From an uncultured Burkholderiales bacterium (lineage in GTDB: Bacteria > Pseudomonadota > Gammaproteobacteria > Burkholderiales > Eutrophovitaceae): DNA of 64,000 nucleotides. The number at the start of each line of letters is the position of its first letter. The first letter of the stretch is position 1. Location: the NCBI GenBank assembly GCA_951812315.1, contig CATOSA010000061.1:1-64000 (forward strand), given 5' to 3'. The notes beneath the pieces were generated by a model, which did no database searches, was not told where the DNA came from, and saw nothing but the letters and a program-made list of their open reading frames with translations. Positions 24,802 to 33,169 of this stretch are shown here, piece by piece. The position numbers and the translations under genes are program-made.

Positions 24802-26003
24802 GCAGTGCCTCCGACCTTGTCACGAAATCTGATGTGACGTCTTCAGATGTGAATTCATCGGATGTGACACCAACTGAGCCGGCAATGCGTTGGTGTCAGC
24901 GGTGCGTGTTGCCTGACACGCGGCCAAATCTTTCGCTTGATGAAGATGGTATTTGCGCCGCTTGCCGCTCGCATGATTCCAGACCGCAGATAGACTGGCC
25001 CGCGCGTGCACGTGATTTTTCCGAACTTGTCAAACAACTGAAAAAGCGTTCCGCCGGCTATGACTGTTTGATCCCGGTCAGCGGCGGCAAGGACAGCACG
25101 TGGCAAGTCGTAAAATGCCTCGAATACGGGTTACGGCCATTGGCTGTTACCTGGAAGACACCGGCACGAACTTTGGTCGGGCAGCGCAATCTCGATAATC
25201 TCGTCTCTTTAGGTGTTGATCACATCGACTACCAGGTCAGCCCGAAGGTCGAAAGTCGCTTCATGCTCAAGGCACTGGAGCGTTTTGGCAGTACTGCTAT
25301 TCCGATGCATCTGGCGTTGTTCAACATCCCATTGAACATTGCCGTCCGTTTTCAGATTCCTCTGGTTATCTGGGGCGAAAATTCCGCCTTTGAATATGGC
25401 AGTGCCAACGAGGCGCACACGGGATTCAAGCTTGACCGTACGTGGTATCGGACCTACGGTGTGACACATGGAACGACGGCTGCCGACTGGGTTGACGCCG
25501 ACTTGAGCGAGAACGATCTCGCCGCGTACTTCGGTCCCGATCAGGATGATCTCGAAACGCAAGGCGTACGCGCGGTGTTTCTGGGCTGGTACTTCTCGTG
25601 GGACCCGGAGACCAGCCTGTCTGTCGCCAAAGCCAGTGGTTTCCAGTCCAATGAAAATGGCGCGCGCACCGGCTACTACGATTACGCGGACATCGACGAC
25701 GATTTTATTTCCATTCACCACTGGCTAAAGTGGTACAAGTTCGGTTTCACACGCTTGTTCGATAATTTGTCGATCGAAATCAGAAACCGTCGAATGACGC
25801 GGGAGCGCGCGCTGGGGATTATTCAACGAGCCGGCGACCAGACGCCGCTGGCGGACATTGAGAAGTTCTGCTCATTTGCAGGAATTTCGGTGGCGCATTT
25901 CTTCGAAATCTGTGAGCGCTTTCGCAACCGGAAAATTTGGCAAAAGGAAGGTGGCACGTGGAAGATTCGCGACTTCCTGATCAGCGATTGGCGGTGGGCG
26001 TGA
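24798..26003 (+). CDS. N-acetyl sugar amidotransferase (WbpG/PseA family)
   Basis: WbpG/PseA proteins convert a sugar acetamido group into acetamidino. Visible features are the zinc-binding cysteines in RWCQRCVLP and GICAACRS (residues about 32-56), the PP-loop PVSGGKDSTWQ and LVIWGENSAFEYGS. The length of 401 residues fits. The N-terminus carries a three-unit TSSDV-type repeat not expected in the family. Unlike the second copy (33809-35884), it has no HisF module or adjacent HisH. It overlaps the preceding AsnB gene. Whether it shares the HisH/HisF ammonia source is open. Confidence 0.85.
   Translation: MSSASDLVTKSDVTSSDVNSSDVTPTEPAMRWCQRCVLPDTRPNLSLDEDGICAACRSHDSRPQIDWPARARDFSELVKQLKKRSAGYDCLIPVSGGKDSTWQVVKCLEYGLRPLAVTWKTPARTLVGQRNLDNLVSLGVDHIDYQVSPKVESRFMLKALERFGSTAIPMHLALFNIPLNIAVRFQIPLVIWGENSAFEYGSANEAHTGFKLDRTWYRTYGVTHGTTAADWVDADLSENDLAAYFGPDQDDLETQGVRAVFLGWYFSWDPETSLSVAKASGFQSNENGARTGYYDYADIDDDFISIHHWLKWYKFGFTRLFDNLSIEIRNRRMTRERALGIIQRAGDQTPLADIEKFCSFAGISVAHFFEICERFRNRKIWQKEGGTWKIRDFLISDWRWA
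24828..24872 (+). repeat. three 15-bp imperfect tandem units in the amidotransferase 5' end
   Basis: Three units, TCTGATGTGACGTCT, TCAGATGTGAATTCA and TCGGATGTGACACCA, encode SDVTS, SDVNS and SDVTP. They sit before the zinc-binding domain and probably form a flexible linker. The unit length is a multiple of three, so changes in copy number keep the frame. Confidence 0.85.
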
Positions 26004-26386
26004 AATTTGAGATCAAGTATCCGCCTCGTCGGTTCATCGTTGGCAATAGCGTCAAGTTCGACATGAACGATTGCGGCACGCTGGAACTCGCCGCGGACGA
26101 ACAGGTGACGTTCGTCACGGAAGACGGCGCTGAATACGATGTTGCCAGAAAAGATTGGGGTTTTTACGCCACGCCGTCGTTAAATGGGAGGCTCGAGCAA
26201 TTCGGTCTGCGGTGTGTTTTGGTCAAGAATCGGGATACCGGGCGTTATTTTGTGCTTTTGGTGCAACGCGGGCGTGAGCCTCAGTTCGATGACTACTGCT
26301 TGCAGGAGAACCTGGCGTTGATCGCCTGGCTGGACAACACTGAACAACTCGATGGATTGGCAGCGAAGTTGAGTGCGAGCAATTGA
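26000..26386 (+). CDS. conserved hypothetical protein, sugar-cluster type
   Basis: The 128-residue product starts VKFEIKYPPRRFIVGNSVKFDMNDCG and is rich in beta strands (QVTFVTEDGAEYDV, RCVLVKNRDTGRYFVLLV). I recognise no catalytic motif and no signal peptide. The GTG at 26000 overlaps the amidotransferase stop by four bases, and the next gene overlaps its own stop by four, so it is translated in the same coupled series. Small beta proteins of this kind in such clusters may assist an enzyme encoded beside them, here the amidotransferase. No function is assigned. Confidence 0.7.
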   Translation: MKFEIKYPPRRFIVGNSVKFDMNDCGTLELAADEQVTFVTEDGAEYDVARKDWGFYATPSLNGRLEQFGLRCVLVKNRDTGRYFVLLVQRGREPQFDDYCLQENLALIAWLDNTEQLDGLAAKLSASN

Positions 26387-27207
26387 CTGCCCCGACGTTA
26401 CATTGTCCTTGCGAACGTCGATACGATGCACCGGCTTTCGTATACGACGCGCCGCCGGTCGGTGAAACGACCTTTGATCTTGGTGATCAGCCTTATCACA
26501 GGGCCTACAGCCGTTGTCAGGCGTGCGGTCACTGGTATTCAGAAAACGCGATGGATCTGTCGGAACTGTATAGCGGCGTTTATGTTGATACCACATACGG
26601 TGATCGAATGCGGGTGACGTTCGATCGTATCCTCGCCCTGCCGGCAGGGTCGTCTGACAATGCGGGACGTGTGAACTGTGTACTGGAGTTTGCCGCCCGC
26701 TGGTTTCGTTCCGGCAAGGTGCCGAACCTGCTTGATGTGGGCTCCGGTCTGGGCGTGTTTCCGTATCGGATGAAAGAGGCAGGCTGGCGTTGCACAGCAC
26801 TCGACCCTGATGCGCGGGCAGGAGAGCATGCTCGAAACGTCGTGGGCGTGAGCGCGATCGTCGGCGATTTTTTGGCAATCCCGTCGGAACAGCTTGGCCG
26901 CTTTGATGTGATTTCGTTCAATAAGGTCCTGGAACACGTGCCTGACCCCTCGGCTATGTTGGGCAGGGCCGCGGGCCACCTTTCGGAGGGCGGGTTTGTG
27001 TACATTGAAGTGCCCGATGCGGCTGCGTCGGCAGATGGATCCGGGCGCGAAGAATTTTTTATTGAGCATCTGCATGTTTTTAGCCCGGCGTCGCTAGCCA
27101 TGCTCGTCGAACGCAGCGGTTTTTCACCGGTGGAAATCGAGCGATTGCGTGAACCGAGTAGCAAGTACACGATTCGCGCGTTTTTATCCCGGGACAGTAT
27201 GTTATGA
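26383..27207 (+). CDS. SAM-dependent methyltransferase (Methyltransf_23 type)
   Basis: A possible zinc site, CPCERR and CQACGHWY, precedes a class I fold with the SAM motif NLLDVGSGLGVFPYRM near residue 118, LDPDARAGEHAR and FNKVLEHVPDPSAML. The cysteine-rich N-terminus plus class I fold resembles sugar C-methyltransferases, but the long C-terminal lobe typical of those is reduced. It starts with TTG at 26383 in a four-base overlap. A methyl transfer to the sugar or to the acyl chain made by the next two genes is equally possible. Confidence 0.75.
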   Translation: MTAPTLHCPCERRYDAPAFVYDAPPVGETTFDLGDQPYHRAYSRCQACGHWYSENAMDLSELYSGVYVDTTYGDRMRVTFDRILALPAGSSDNAGRVNCVLEFAARWFRSGKVPNLLDVGSGLGVFPYRMKEAGWRCTALDPDARAGEHARNVVGVSAIVGDFLAIPSEQLGRFDVISFNKVLEHVPDPSAMLGRAAGHLSEGGFVYIEVPDAAASADGSGREEFFIEHLHVFSPASLAMLVERSGFSPVEIERLREPSSKYTIRAFLSRDSML

Positions 27208-28193
27208 AATTGCGCCGTATCGCTTACGCTGTACCGGACGAGCGCTTCTCGAGCGAAGAAGTTGCGTCCTGGGCGGATCTCGATGCGACATTCGTCCGCG
27301 AGAAAGTAGGCATTGAAAGCCGCGCTTTCCTGAGTGAGGACGAAACGCCGTTGCAACTTGCGGTAGAAGCGTGCGAGCGGCTGTTCGAGTCCGCGCCCGA
27401 ATTGGATAAAGGGCAGATCAAGTTGGTGGTGCTGGTCACTCAAAATCCCGACTACAAATTGCCGCACACGTCCGCACTCCTGCAGCACGCGCTTGAATTG
27501 CCCAGCGACGTCGCGTGCTTTGACGTAAATCTCGGGTGCTCCGGGTATGTCTACGCGCTGTCGGTCGCGAAAGGATTCATGGCGACCGAAGGGGTGAACG
27601 ATGCGCTGGTCGTGACTTGCGATCCTTATTCTCGGATCATGGGGCGCGCCGACCGCGACACCATTGCGTTGTTCGGTGACGCCGCCAGCGCAAGTTGGCT
27701 GTCGGCGGAGGCCGGCGGTGAAATAGGCAAACTTGATTTCGGGACTGATGGCGCCGGCGCCGAGAACCTGATTGTGCGCGCTGGAGGTGCGGCGCAGCCA
27801 ATGTCCAGCGTGCACAAAGAGGCGCTACCCGACATTGCTGCCCGTGATTACCGCCTCGCGATGAATGGTCGGGGCATTTTCAATTTCATGATGCAACGGA
27901 TCCCGGCGTCGGTCGAACGCTGCCTGGAGAAGAACGACCTGTCGACTGACGCGATTGATTCTTTTGTATTTCACCAAGGCAGTAAATTCCTGCTTGACAA
28001 TCTTCGGAAGAAGCTCGGCCTTGACGCAAGCAAGATCCCCAGTAATGTGCGCAATCTTGGGAACACCGTTTCGTCCTCGGTGCCAATTCTGCTCGCGGAT
28101 CTCGACGCGCAACTGGAGTTACAAGGGCAGCGCGTGCTGGTTTCGGGTTTTGGGGTAGGGCTCTCCTGGGCCACAAATGTGATTCATTTCTGA
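27204..28193 (+). CDS. 3-oxoacyl-ACP synthase III-like (FabH/KAS III family)
   Basis: The Cys-His-Asn triad is complete: Cys112 in NLGCSGYVY, His in FVFHQGSKF and Asn in VRNLGNTVSSS. The 329-residue length matches FabH. It would condense or transfer an acyl group with the carrier protein encoded nine bases downstream. KAS III homologues in glycan and secondary-metabolite clusters may act as acyltransferases rather than chain-starting synthases. The gene starts with a four-base overlap. The presence of a KAS III with its own carrier protein in the middle of sugar genes is unusual. Confidence 0.85.
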   Translation: MKLRRIAYAVPDERFSSEEVASWADLDATFVREKVGIESRAFLSEDETPLQLAVEACERLFESAPELDKGQIKLVVLVTQNPDYKLPHTSALLQHALELPSDVACFDVNLGCSGYVYALSVAKGFMATEGVNDALVVTCDPYSRIMGRADRDTIALFGDAASASWLSAEAGGEIGKLDFGTDGAGAENLIVRAGGAAQPMSSVHKEALPDIAARDYRLAMNGRGIFNFMMQRIPASVERCLEKNDLSTDAIDSFVFHQGSKFLLDNLRKKLGLDASKIPSNVRNLGNTVSSSVPILLADLDAQLELQGQRVLVSGFGVGLSWATNVIHF

Positions 28194-28202
28194 GAGGTGC
28201 GT

Positions 28203-28445
28203 ATGACCAACCAAGAGGCGCTCGATGCGATCAACGTGTCCCTGCGCAAGGCGCTCGACGACGATGCTGCAAGCGCGCAACCGGGGACTGATTTGGTAGA
28301 AGAGGGAATACTGGACTCGTTGGACGGCATGGTGTTTATCATGGAATTGTCCGGCCACACCGAGAAGAAATTTCCTGACGAGGATCTGGTAGATCTGGGC
28401 TTCTACAATGTCGACAAGTTAGTCGAGTTTCTGACAACGCCTTGA
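28203..28445 (+). CDS. acyl carrier protein
   Basis: This 80-residue carrier protein has the phosphopantetheine serine (Ser39) in ILDSLDGMVFIMEL. The motif lacks the hydrophobic D-S-L-x-x-V/M-E ending in its usual place but keeps DSLDGM. It presumably carries the acyl chain for the KAS III protein directly before it. The later part (EDLVDLGFYNVDKLVEFL) forms the third and fourth helices. It belongs to the plus-strand operon and is unrelated in detail to the carrier protein at 6636-6884. Confidence 0.85.
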   Translation: MTNQEALDAINVSLRKALDDDAASAQPGTDLVEEGILDSLDGMVFIMELSGHTEKKFPDEDLVDLGFYNVDKLVEFLTTP

Positions 28446-28479
28446 ACAGTGTGGCACGGTCCTTCGACTCGAGAACGTA

Positions 28480-29376
28480 ATGCGTAAATTGAGCTATGAA
28501 CAGCTTGTTCTCGGATTGCGCGCTTCCGGAATCGAGCGTGGCGATATCGTGCATGTGCAAAGCGACTTGTTGCGTATAGGCCCGATCGATTGCGCACCCG
28601 GGCGCGAGCAAATGCTCGAGTTTTATTTGAATGCGTTCCACGAAGTATTGGGCGACGAGGGCACGTTAACGACTTGTACGGCATTCGAAGACTACGGTCG
28701 CTACGGCACGTCATATGTGCGCGAGCAATCGCCATCACGGCTCGGCGCTTTCAGTGAATACATCCGCCTGCGCCCAGGTGCAGTACGTTCGTTGCACCCG
28801 ATCGTGTCAGTTACCGGATTGGGCCCGCGTGCCGAGGAATTGTGCGGTGGCAACCATTTCGATGGTTTCGGCTATGCATCACCGTGGGGTCGGCTGCACC
28901 AGGCCAATGCGAAGATTCTGACGCTTGGAATGGGAGTCAGAGGCGGCGGAACGACGTTTTTTCACTATGTCGAGAATTTATACGGCGTACCCTACCAATA
29001 TACCAAGCTGTTTGTTTACCCGGTCTTTTCGCAGGGCGCGCAGGTGTCTGGTCCGTTTACGATGTCGGTGAGATATCTTGATTACGGAGTCGTGAATACG
29101 CCGATACGCGTGAAGACCAGGATGGTCGAGTTGGGAGAAGCCGCAGAAATTGTTATTGGGCGGGCGCCCTCCTGGTGTGCTTCGGCACAGACAATAGTCG
29201 GGCGGATGATGCAAATGTTCGATGAGGATCGCTGGACGATGCTGGAGGAACCACCGCGATTTCGGGCAGGCGAGATTCCGATGGACGGTATTACCGGCGA
29301 AATGCAAGTTTATTATGACGGCGCAGACCCGCAAGGTCTCAAGGAAATACGGCAGAGTACCAGTGACCTCGGTTGA
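28480..29376 (+). CDS. AAC(3)-fold N-acetyltransferase
   Basis: The 298-residue sequence resembles aminoglycoside 3-N-acetyltransferases and the related sugar-cluster enzymes. It has VHVQSDLLRIG, RLGAFSEYIRLRPGAVRSLHPIVSVTGLGPRA with the catalytic His-Pro, and FDGFGYASPWGRL. It would acylate an amino sugar or another amine with an acyl-CoA, or perhaps use the acyl carrier protein encoded 34 bases upstream. Drug resistance is unlikely as its main role given its place inside a sugar operon. It overlaps the next gene by 14 bases. Confidence 0.75.
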   Translation: MRKLSYEQLVLGLRASGIERGDIVHVQSDLLRIGPIDCAPGREQMLEFYLNAFHEVLGDEGTLTTCTAFEDYGRYGTSYVREQSPSRLGAFSEYIRLRPGAVRSLHPIVSVTGLGPRAEELCGGNHFDGFGYASPWGRLHQANAKILTLGMGVRGGGTTFFHYVENLYGVPYQYTKLFVYPVFSQGAQVSGPFTMSVRYLDYGVVNTPIRVKTRMVELGEAAEIVIGRAPSWCASAQTIVGRMMQMFDEDRWTMLEEPPRFRAGEIPMDGITGEMQVYYDGADPQGLKEIRQSTSDLG

Positions 29377-29950
29377 GTTGACCCTGCCGTTCCTGGAGCA
29401 GCGCCAGTACCTTCACGGCACGACATTGTTCGAAGCCTTGCGAAAGCACGTTCCATCGGAGGCCGCGCTCACTTTCAAGGTTTCTCAAATCATCAAAAGC
29501 AACTGCATTCGCATTGAGGCGGCAGACGATGCCAACGAAAGAAATTCGCATTCAGCGGCGTCACTCGCATGGAAGAACGGAGAAGGTCGCGGTTCCCTGG
29601 CTGTGGTACCCCTTGACCCAACGCACCCGATCGAACGGCATTCGTATGATGAGTCGCTGGTAACGCAAAAGTGTTCGTTAAGCGGCCAGTCGGTTGAACT
29701 GGATGTGGCGCCGCCTTTCACATTCGTTGCAACACTGATTCCGATGTTCAAGACCTTACTCAAGTCAGCCCACCCGATGGAGCAGCCAGGTCAATGGATG
29801 TTTACCCGGCTGGAACTTGACCGGCATCCGGATACAATCATTGCGCTAGGCCTTTCGCTTGATGGTGTGGTGGGAGGCTCGCTTGCCCGTAGCCGAATTA
29901 TGCTCGGGGGTAAGTCGATTGGCGCGCTCTATTACTCTTGGGTGAACTAG
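29363..29950 (+). CDS. hypothetical protein, alpha/beta, glycan cluster
   Basis: This protein of about 195 residues starts VTSVELTLPFLEQRQYLHGTTLFEAL and has two regular halves ending with LARSRIMLGGKSIGALYYSWVN. No domain is recognised. The start is set by a GTG at 29363, since upstream sequence belongs to the acetyltransferase. The ORF extends upstream to 29222, but that part reads through another gene. It lies two bases before a methyltransferase start. It could be a ketosynthase-accessory or dehydratase-like (hotdog) protein, but I cannot support this from sequence. Confidence 0.65.
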   Translation: MTSVELTLPFLEQRQYLHGTTLFEALRKHVPSEAALTFKVSQIIKSNCIRIEAADDANERNSHSAASLAWKNGEGRGSLAVVPLDPTHPIERHSYDESLVTQKCSLSGQSVELDVAPPFTFVATLIPMFKTLLKSAHPMEQPGQWMFTRLELDRHPDTIIALGLSLDGVVGGSLARSRIMLGGKSIGALYYSWVN

Positions 29951-29952
29951 GA

Positions 29953-30915
29953 ATGGCCTTTTTTCGATTGGAGCCTTACGACCCGTGCCCGCCTGCGCAG
30001 ACAGGAGCGCTTGACGCGTCTACCGCGGAAGATCAAGTTGTTTCTCTGGATATTCAGTCCAAGTACCTGTTCGTCGACGAATACGTCGTGCCAGGTACGC
30101 CGGACGTTCAGAACTGTGGCGGCTACGTCGACAAAGTTATTCAATACCGAAATCCAGAACTTCTGGCCTATCTGTCTTCCCAGCGGGTATCGGCAGAGGC
30201 GTTTTCTAACAGCCCTTTCCCGATATTGCAGACGCGTTCTCCGCAACTCGATCTGATTCTGTTTGCGCTGATTGAGCGCCTGCGCAAGGGCCGGCCCGAC
30301 GGACGGGTCAGCTTGCTCGATCACGGTTGTACCGTGGCGGAGCACTACGACTTGCTGGATGCGATGTTACAAGCTAGCTCCGGTGCGGCGCGCACCGCCC
30401 CCAATACGCTGAACTACTGCGGCCTCGACAAATCTTCCATGCTGCTCTCAATTGCCCGCATGCTCCATTCAAAGGTGCAAGAGGAGCACTTCCGGTTAGT
30501 GCGGGCCGAAGGCTCGGCGTTCGAATTCCGCGATCAGGAGTTTGATCTTTCACTGAGCGTAGGCGTGATCAACCATGTGGCGCAGCCGCTGGAAGCATTG
30601 AAAAAACTGCTGGCCGCGACGCGCGTCGCGTGCGTACTCGCCATTTGGGTGACGCTGGAAGGTGATGGCTTCTGGGCATTCAACCATTCTGGAGTGCCAA
30701 ATTATTTCTTCTCGCGCGATGATCTTGCCCGGCTTCGCGATTCCCGACCCGGCATGCGTGCTTTTACTGCGGGCTTCACGCCAGAGATGGAGGCCAGCCA
30801 GAAGCGAAGCTATGTAGGAATTGGCGAAGAAAAGACCAGCGCGCTTGGCTCCTACCATCTGGTCTTCAGCACCCTTGATGAGTTGCCATTTGAGGCACAG
30901 GAGGCGCCGCTTTGA
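29953..30915 (+). CDS. class I SAM-dependent methyltransferase
   Basis: The SAM-binding glycine motif is weak but recognisable as VSLLDHGCTVAEHYDLL, followed by YCGLDKSSMLL and FDLSLSVGVINHVAQPLEAL, the acidic and motif IV strands. Length is 320 residues with a long N-terminal extension (about 110 residues) containing KVIQYRNPELLAYL. The ATG at 29953 is preferred to a TTG 15 bases earlier. It overlaps the next gene by four bases. The substrate is unknown; it is one of five methyltransferases in this run. Confidence 0.7.
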   Translation: MAFFRLEPYDPCPPAQTGALDASTAEDQVVSLDIQSKYLFVDEYVVPGTPDVQNCGGYVDKVIQYRNPELLAYLSSQRVSAEAFSNSPFPILQTRSPQLDLILFALIERLRKGRPDGRVSLLDHGCTVAEHYDLLDAMLQASSGAARTAPNTLNYCGLDKSSMLLSIARMLHSKVQEEHFRLVRAEGSAFEFRDQEFDLSLSVGVINHVAQPLEALKKLLAATRVACVLAIWVTLEGDGFWAFNHSGVPNYFFSRDDLARLRDSRPGMRAFTAGFTPEMEASQKRSYVGIGEEKTSALGSYHLVFSTLDELPFEAQEAPL

Positions 30916-31791
30916 AGCCTGTTTCAGAAGAAGTGCATTCCACTGTCGTCCCAACCAATCTGCGCTGGTGTGTGGGCAAATTTGTATACATGCGTGGCGC
31001 TAGCCATCCAATGCATTTCATGCCACTCGAGCGCTTTATCATTGACGACGCGGTGGACTTCAGTCATTTGTTCTATCTCCGTGGGCTTCGGGCGCAATTG
31101 CCCGGGGAACAGGAACTGGATGAATCATTGAAAAAATGGATGGTAAGGTACCGCCGTAAAGCTTCTGGCCGAAACCGTCGTCGAACTCATGAATCGGTCA
31201 GCAGATATCAGAGCCTTACGCGAGTTCTATCCTGGCGTGGGACTCACCGGCGAGTATGTGAAACTGTTGTTGCATCAAGAAGCGCCTGTTGGGGGTGCCG
31301 GCACAAAGACCTTGGGCCGCTATCAAGGTTGTGGCCTGACAACGGAGCGTGACAAGTTGCTTGTGCTGCATGCGGACGAGGAGTGCACAACTTCCTATGC
31401 CGATGAGGCAGACGCGGAACTGCTGCTGGCTGAAGCCCCCGATACAGTGATGATATTCAACCATAACCAGTCCTTGCGTTACGATCAGGATCCTGCGATT
31501 ACTCTGGAACGCTTTCTCTCACAACGCAGAGGGCCTGCAGTTATCGCGGTTCGCGCGACTGCTGGCGAAGCGGACGAAGAGCACATGACGGTTAAAGGTC
31601 GGCTGGTCACGTTGCCAAGCGTGCGCCGGGTAATGGATCTTTGCCACAGTTCGGGTGGCATATGGTTCTCACGTTTCCTTGCCGGATTCGACGCCGGATT
31701 CTTTTTGCCGGACGGTACAGGCCCGACCGGTTTGTTGATCGGCGTCTGCGGAACTGAATCCGGGATGGCGGGCTTCGAGGCAGTGGTCTGA
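30912..31791 (+). pseudogene. hypothetical protein gene with one frameshift
   Basis: Two ORFs join as one. The first (30912, TTG start, four-base overlap) reads VSEEVHSTVVPTNLRWCVGK... to DESLKKWMVR near 31150. The second reads KLLAETVVELMNRSADIRALREFYPG through FLAGFDAGFFLPDG to 31791. The downstream frame is closed upstream by a TAA near 31143, so a one-base indel around there is needed. I recognise no domain. It sits directly before the DUF4910 protein gene and has similar operon spacing, so the two may act together. Confidence 0.55.
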
Positions 31792-31796
31792 CCAGG

Positions 31797-33167
31797 GTGT
31801 CGCTGCCATTGGCAACAGGTGCGTCAATGATCGAGCTTTCGCGCGACCTGTGCGCGTTTGCCACCGGAGTCGTCGCTGACGACAACCAGGAACTGTTCGC
31901 GCGAATCGCGCAAGAACTGCCGTTGACGTTGCACCGATATGCCTCCGGTGACACTTACAACGGGTGGTTGGTGCCGGACAACTGGCGCGTAAAGAAGGCG
32001 CAGATACGTCAGGATGGCAACGTCGTGTTTGACGGCATGGCCCATACTTTGGGCGTTGCCCGTTACTCGCGCTCATTCAGTGGAACGCTCGATTGGGAGC
32101 AACTCAAGCCGCGGCTGGTCACGAATCCCGATTTGCCGGGCGCGTACGTGTTTCACTGTATGTGGCAATATCGCCCATGGACGGCGGATTGGGCGCTATC
32201 GGTGCCTTACGAGGTCTACCGCACGCTGGGCCCCGGGCGTTACGAAGTGGATCTGGTTACCGAGTATTCGAAAGGCGAGATGCTGGTTGCGCACCACGAC
32301 AAGACGGGGAGCAGCGGCAAGATTGTCGTATTCCATTCAAACTCTTGTCACCCGCACATGGCTAATGACGGTTTCGCGGGCACGGCCGTGTTGATTCGTT
32401 TGTTGCAGTGGTTCCAGGGGCAGGACACCTACTACACCTATCGACTGGTGATAGGTCCCGAGCATTTGGGAACCGTGTTCTACCTGCGAGATATGCCGCG
32501 CGAGGAATTGGACCGAATCGTGTGCGGCGTGTTCGAGGAGATGCCCGGAACTCAAGGGCCGCTCAAAGTCGCGTCCAGCTTCCTCGGAAATCAATTGATC
32601 GACCGCGCTTTCGCAAACGTTGTGCGCCATAACACGCAACGCCATGAGCTTGTGCCGTGGCGACAGGGTGCCGGCAACGACGAGACAGTTTGGGAAGCGC
32701 CTGGCTATGAGGTGCCATTTGTCGAAGCGACGCGTTCCGAGGCGTTGATGGCACCTTACCGCGAGTATCACACCAGCCTGGATACGCCGGATCTGATGGT
32801 CCCGGAGCAACTTGAAGAATTTCTCGCTGTCCTCAAGAAGGTTGTCGAAGTTCTGGAGAACGATGCGCGCGTTGAGCGGACATTCGATGGGCTCATTTGT
32901 TTGTCCAACCCGGAATACGACCTTTACATGGAGCGCAAGGACCCGGCGGTAGAAAAAGACCTGCCGGAAGACTCGGAGAAATGGGGTTACCTGCTTGACT
33001 GTATCCTGCGCTATTTTGATGGATCGATGACAGTTCTCGACATTGCGCAGAAGCATGACTTGCCTTTTGACCGGGTATTACGCTACATCAGGCAGTTCGA
33101 GGAGAAAGGCCTCGTAACGTTGGAATTCGTGCCGATGGAACGCGGCCAGGTGGAGCGTAAGGCATAA
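31797..33167 (+). CDS. DUF4910/DUF2172 aminopeptidase-like protein (M28 fold) with C-terminal winged helix
   Basis: The zinc-binding pattern of the M28-like DUF4910 family is visible: FHSNSCHPHMANDGFAG, GVFEEMPGTQGPL, GAGNDETVWEAPGYEVPF and YHTSLDTPDLM. The N-terminal lobe (PDNWRVKKAQIRQDG, DUF2172) is present. The last 70 residues (MTVLDIAQKHDLPFDRVLRYIRQFEEKGL) form a winged-helix-like domain. The family is common in glycan and antibiotic clusters, where it may act as a metal-dependent deacylase or amidohydrolase rather than a peptidase. The GTG at 31797 or the ATG at 31827 could be the start. Confidence 0.8.
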   Translation: MSLPLATGASMIELSRDLCAFATGVVADDNQELFARIAQELPLTLHRYASGDTYNGWLVPDNWRVKKAQIRQDGNVVFDGMAHTLGVARYSRSFSGTLDWEQLKPRLVTNPDLPGAYVFHCMWQYRPWTADWALSVPYEVYRTLGPGRYEVDLVTEYSKGEMLVAHHDKTGSSGKIVVFHSNSCHPHMANDGFAGTAVLIRLLQWFQGQDTYYTYRLVIGPEHLGTVFYLRDMPREELDRIVCGVFEEMPGTQGPLKVASSFLGNQLIDRAFANVVRHNTQRHELVPWRQGAGNDETVWEAPGYEVPFVEATRSEALMAPYREYHTSLDTPDLMVPEQLEEFLAVLKKVVEVLENDARVERTFDGLICLSNPEYDLYMERKDPAVEKDLPEDSEKWGYLLDCILRYFDGSMTVLDIAQKHDLPFDRVLRYIRQFEEKGLVTLEFVPMERGQVERKA

Positions 33168-33169
33168 CA

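Noticed and set aside
26580-27815. 411-codon open frame on the minus strand
   Set aside because: It lies opposite a methyltransferase and a KAS III gene that both have clear family motifs. Long antisense frames are expected at this GC content.
28480-29376. Aminoglycoside-resistance gene interpretation of the AAC(3)-fold protein
   Set aside because: The operon context and translational overlaps point to sugar or acyl modification; the fold is common in glycan clusters.
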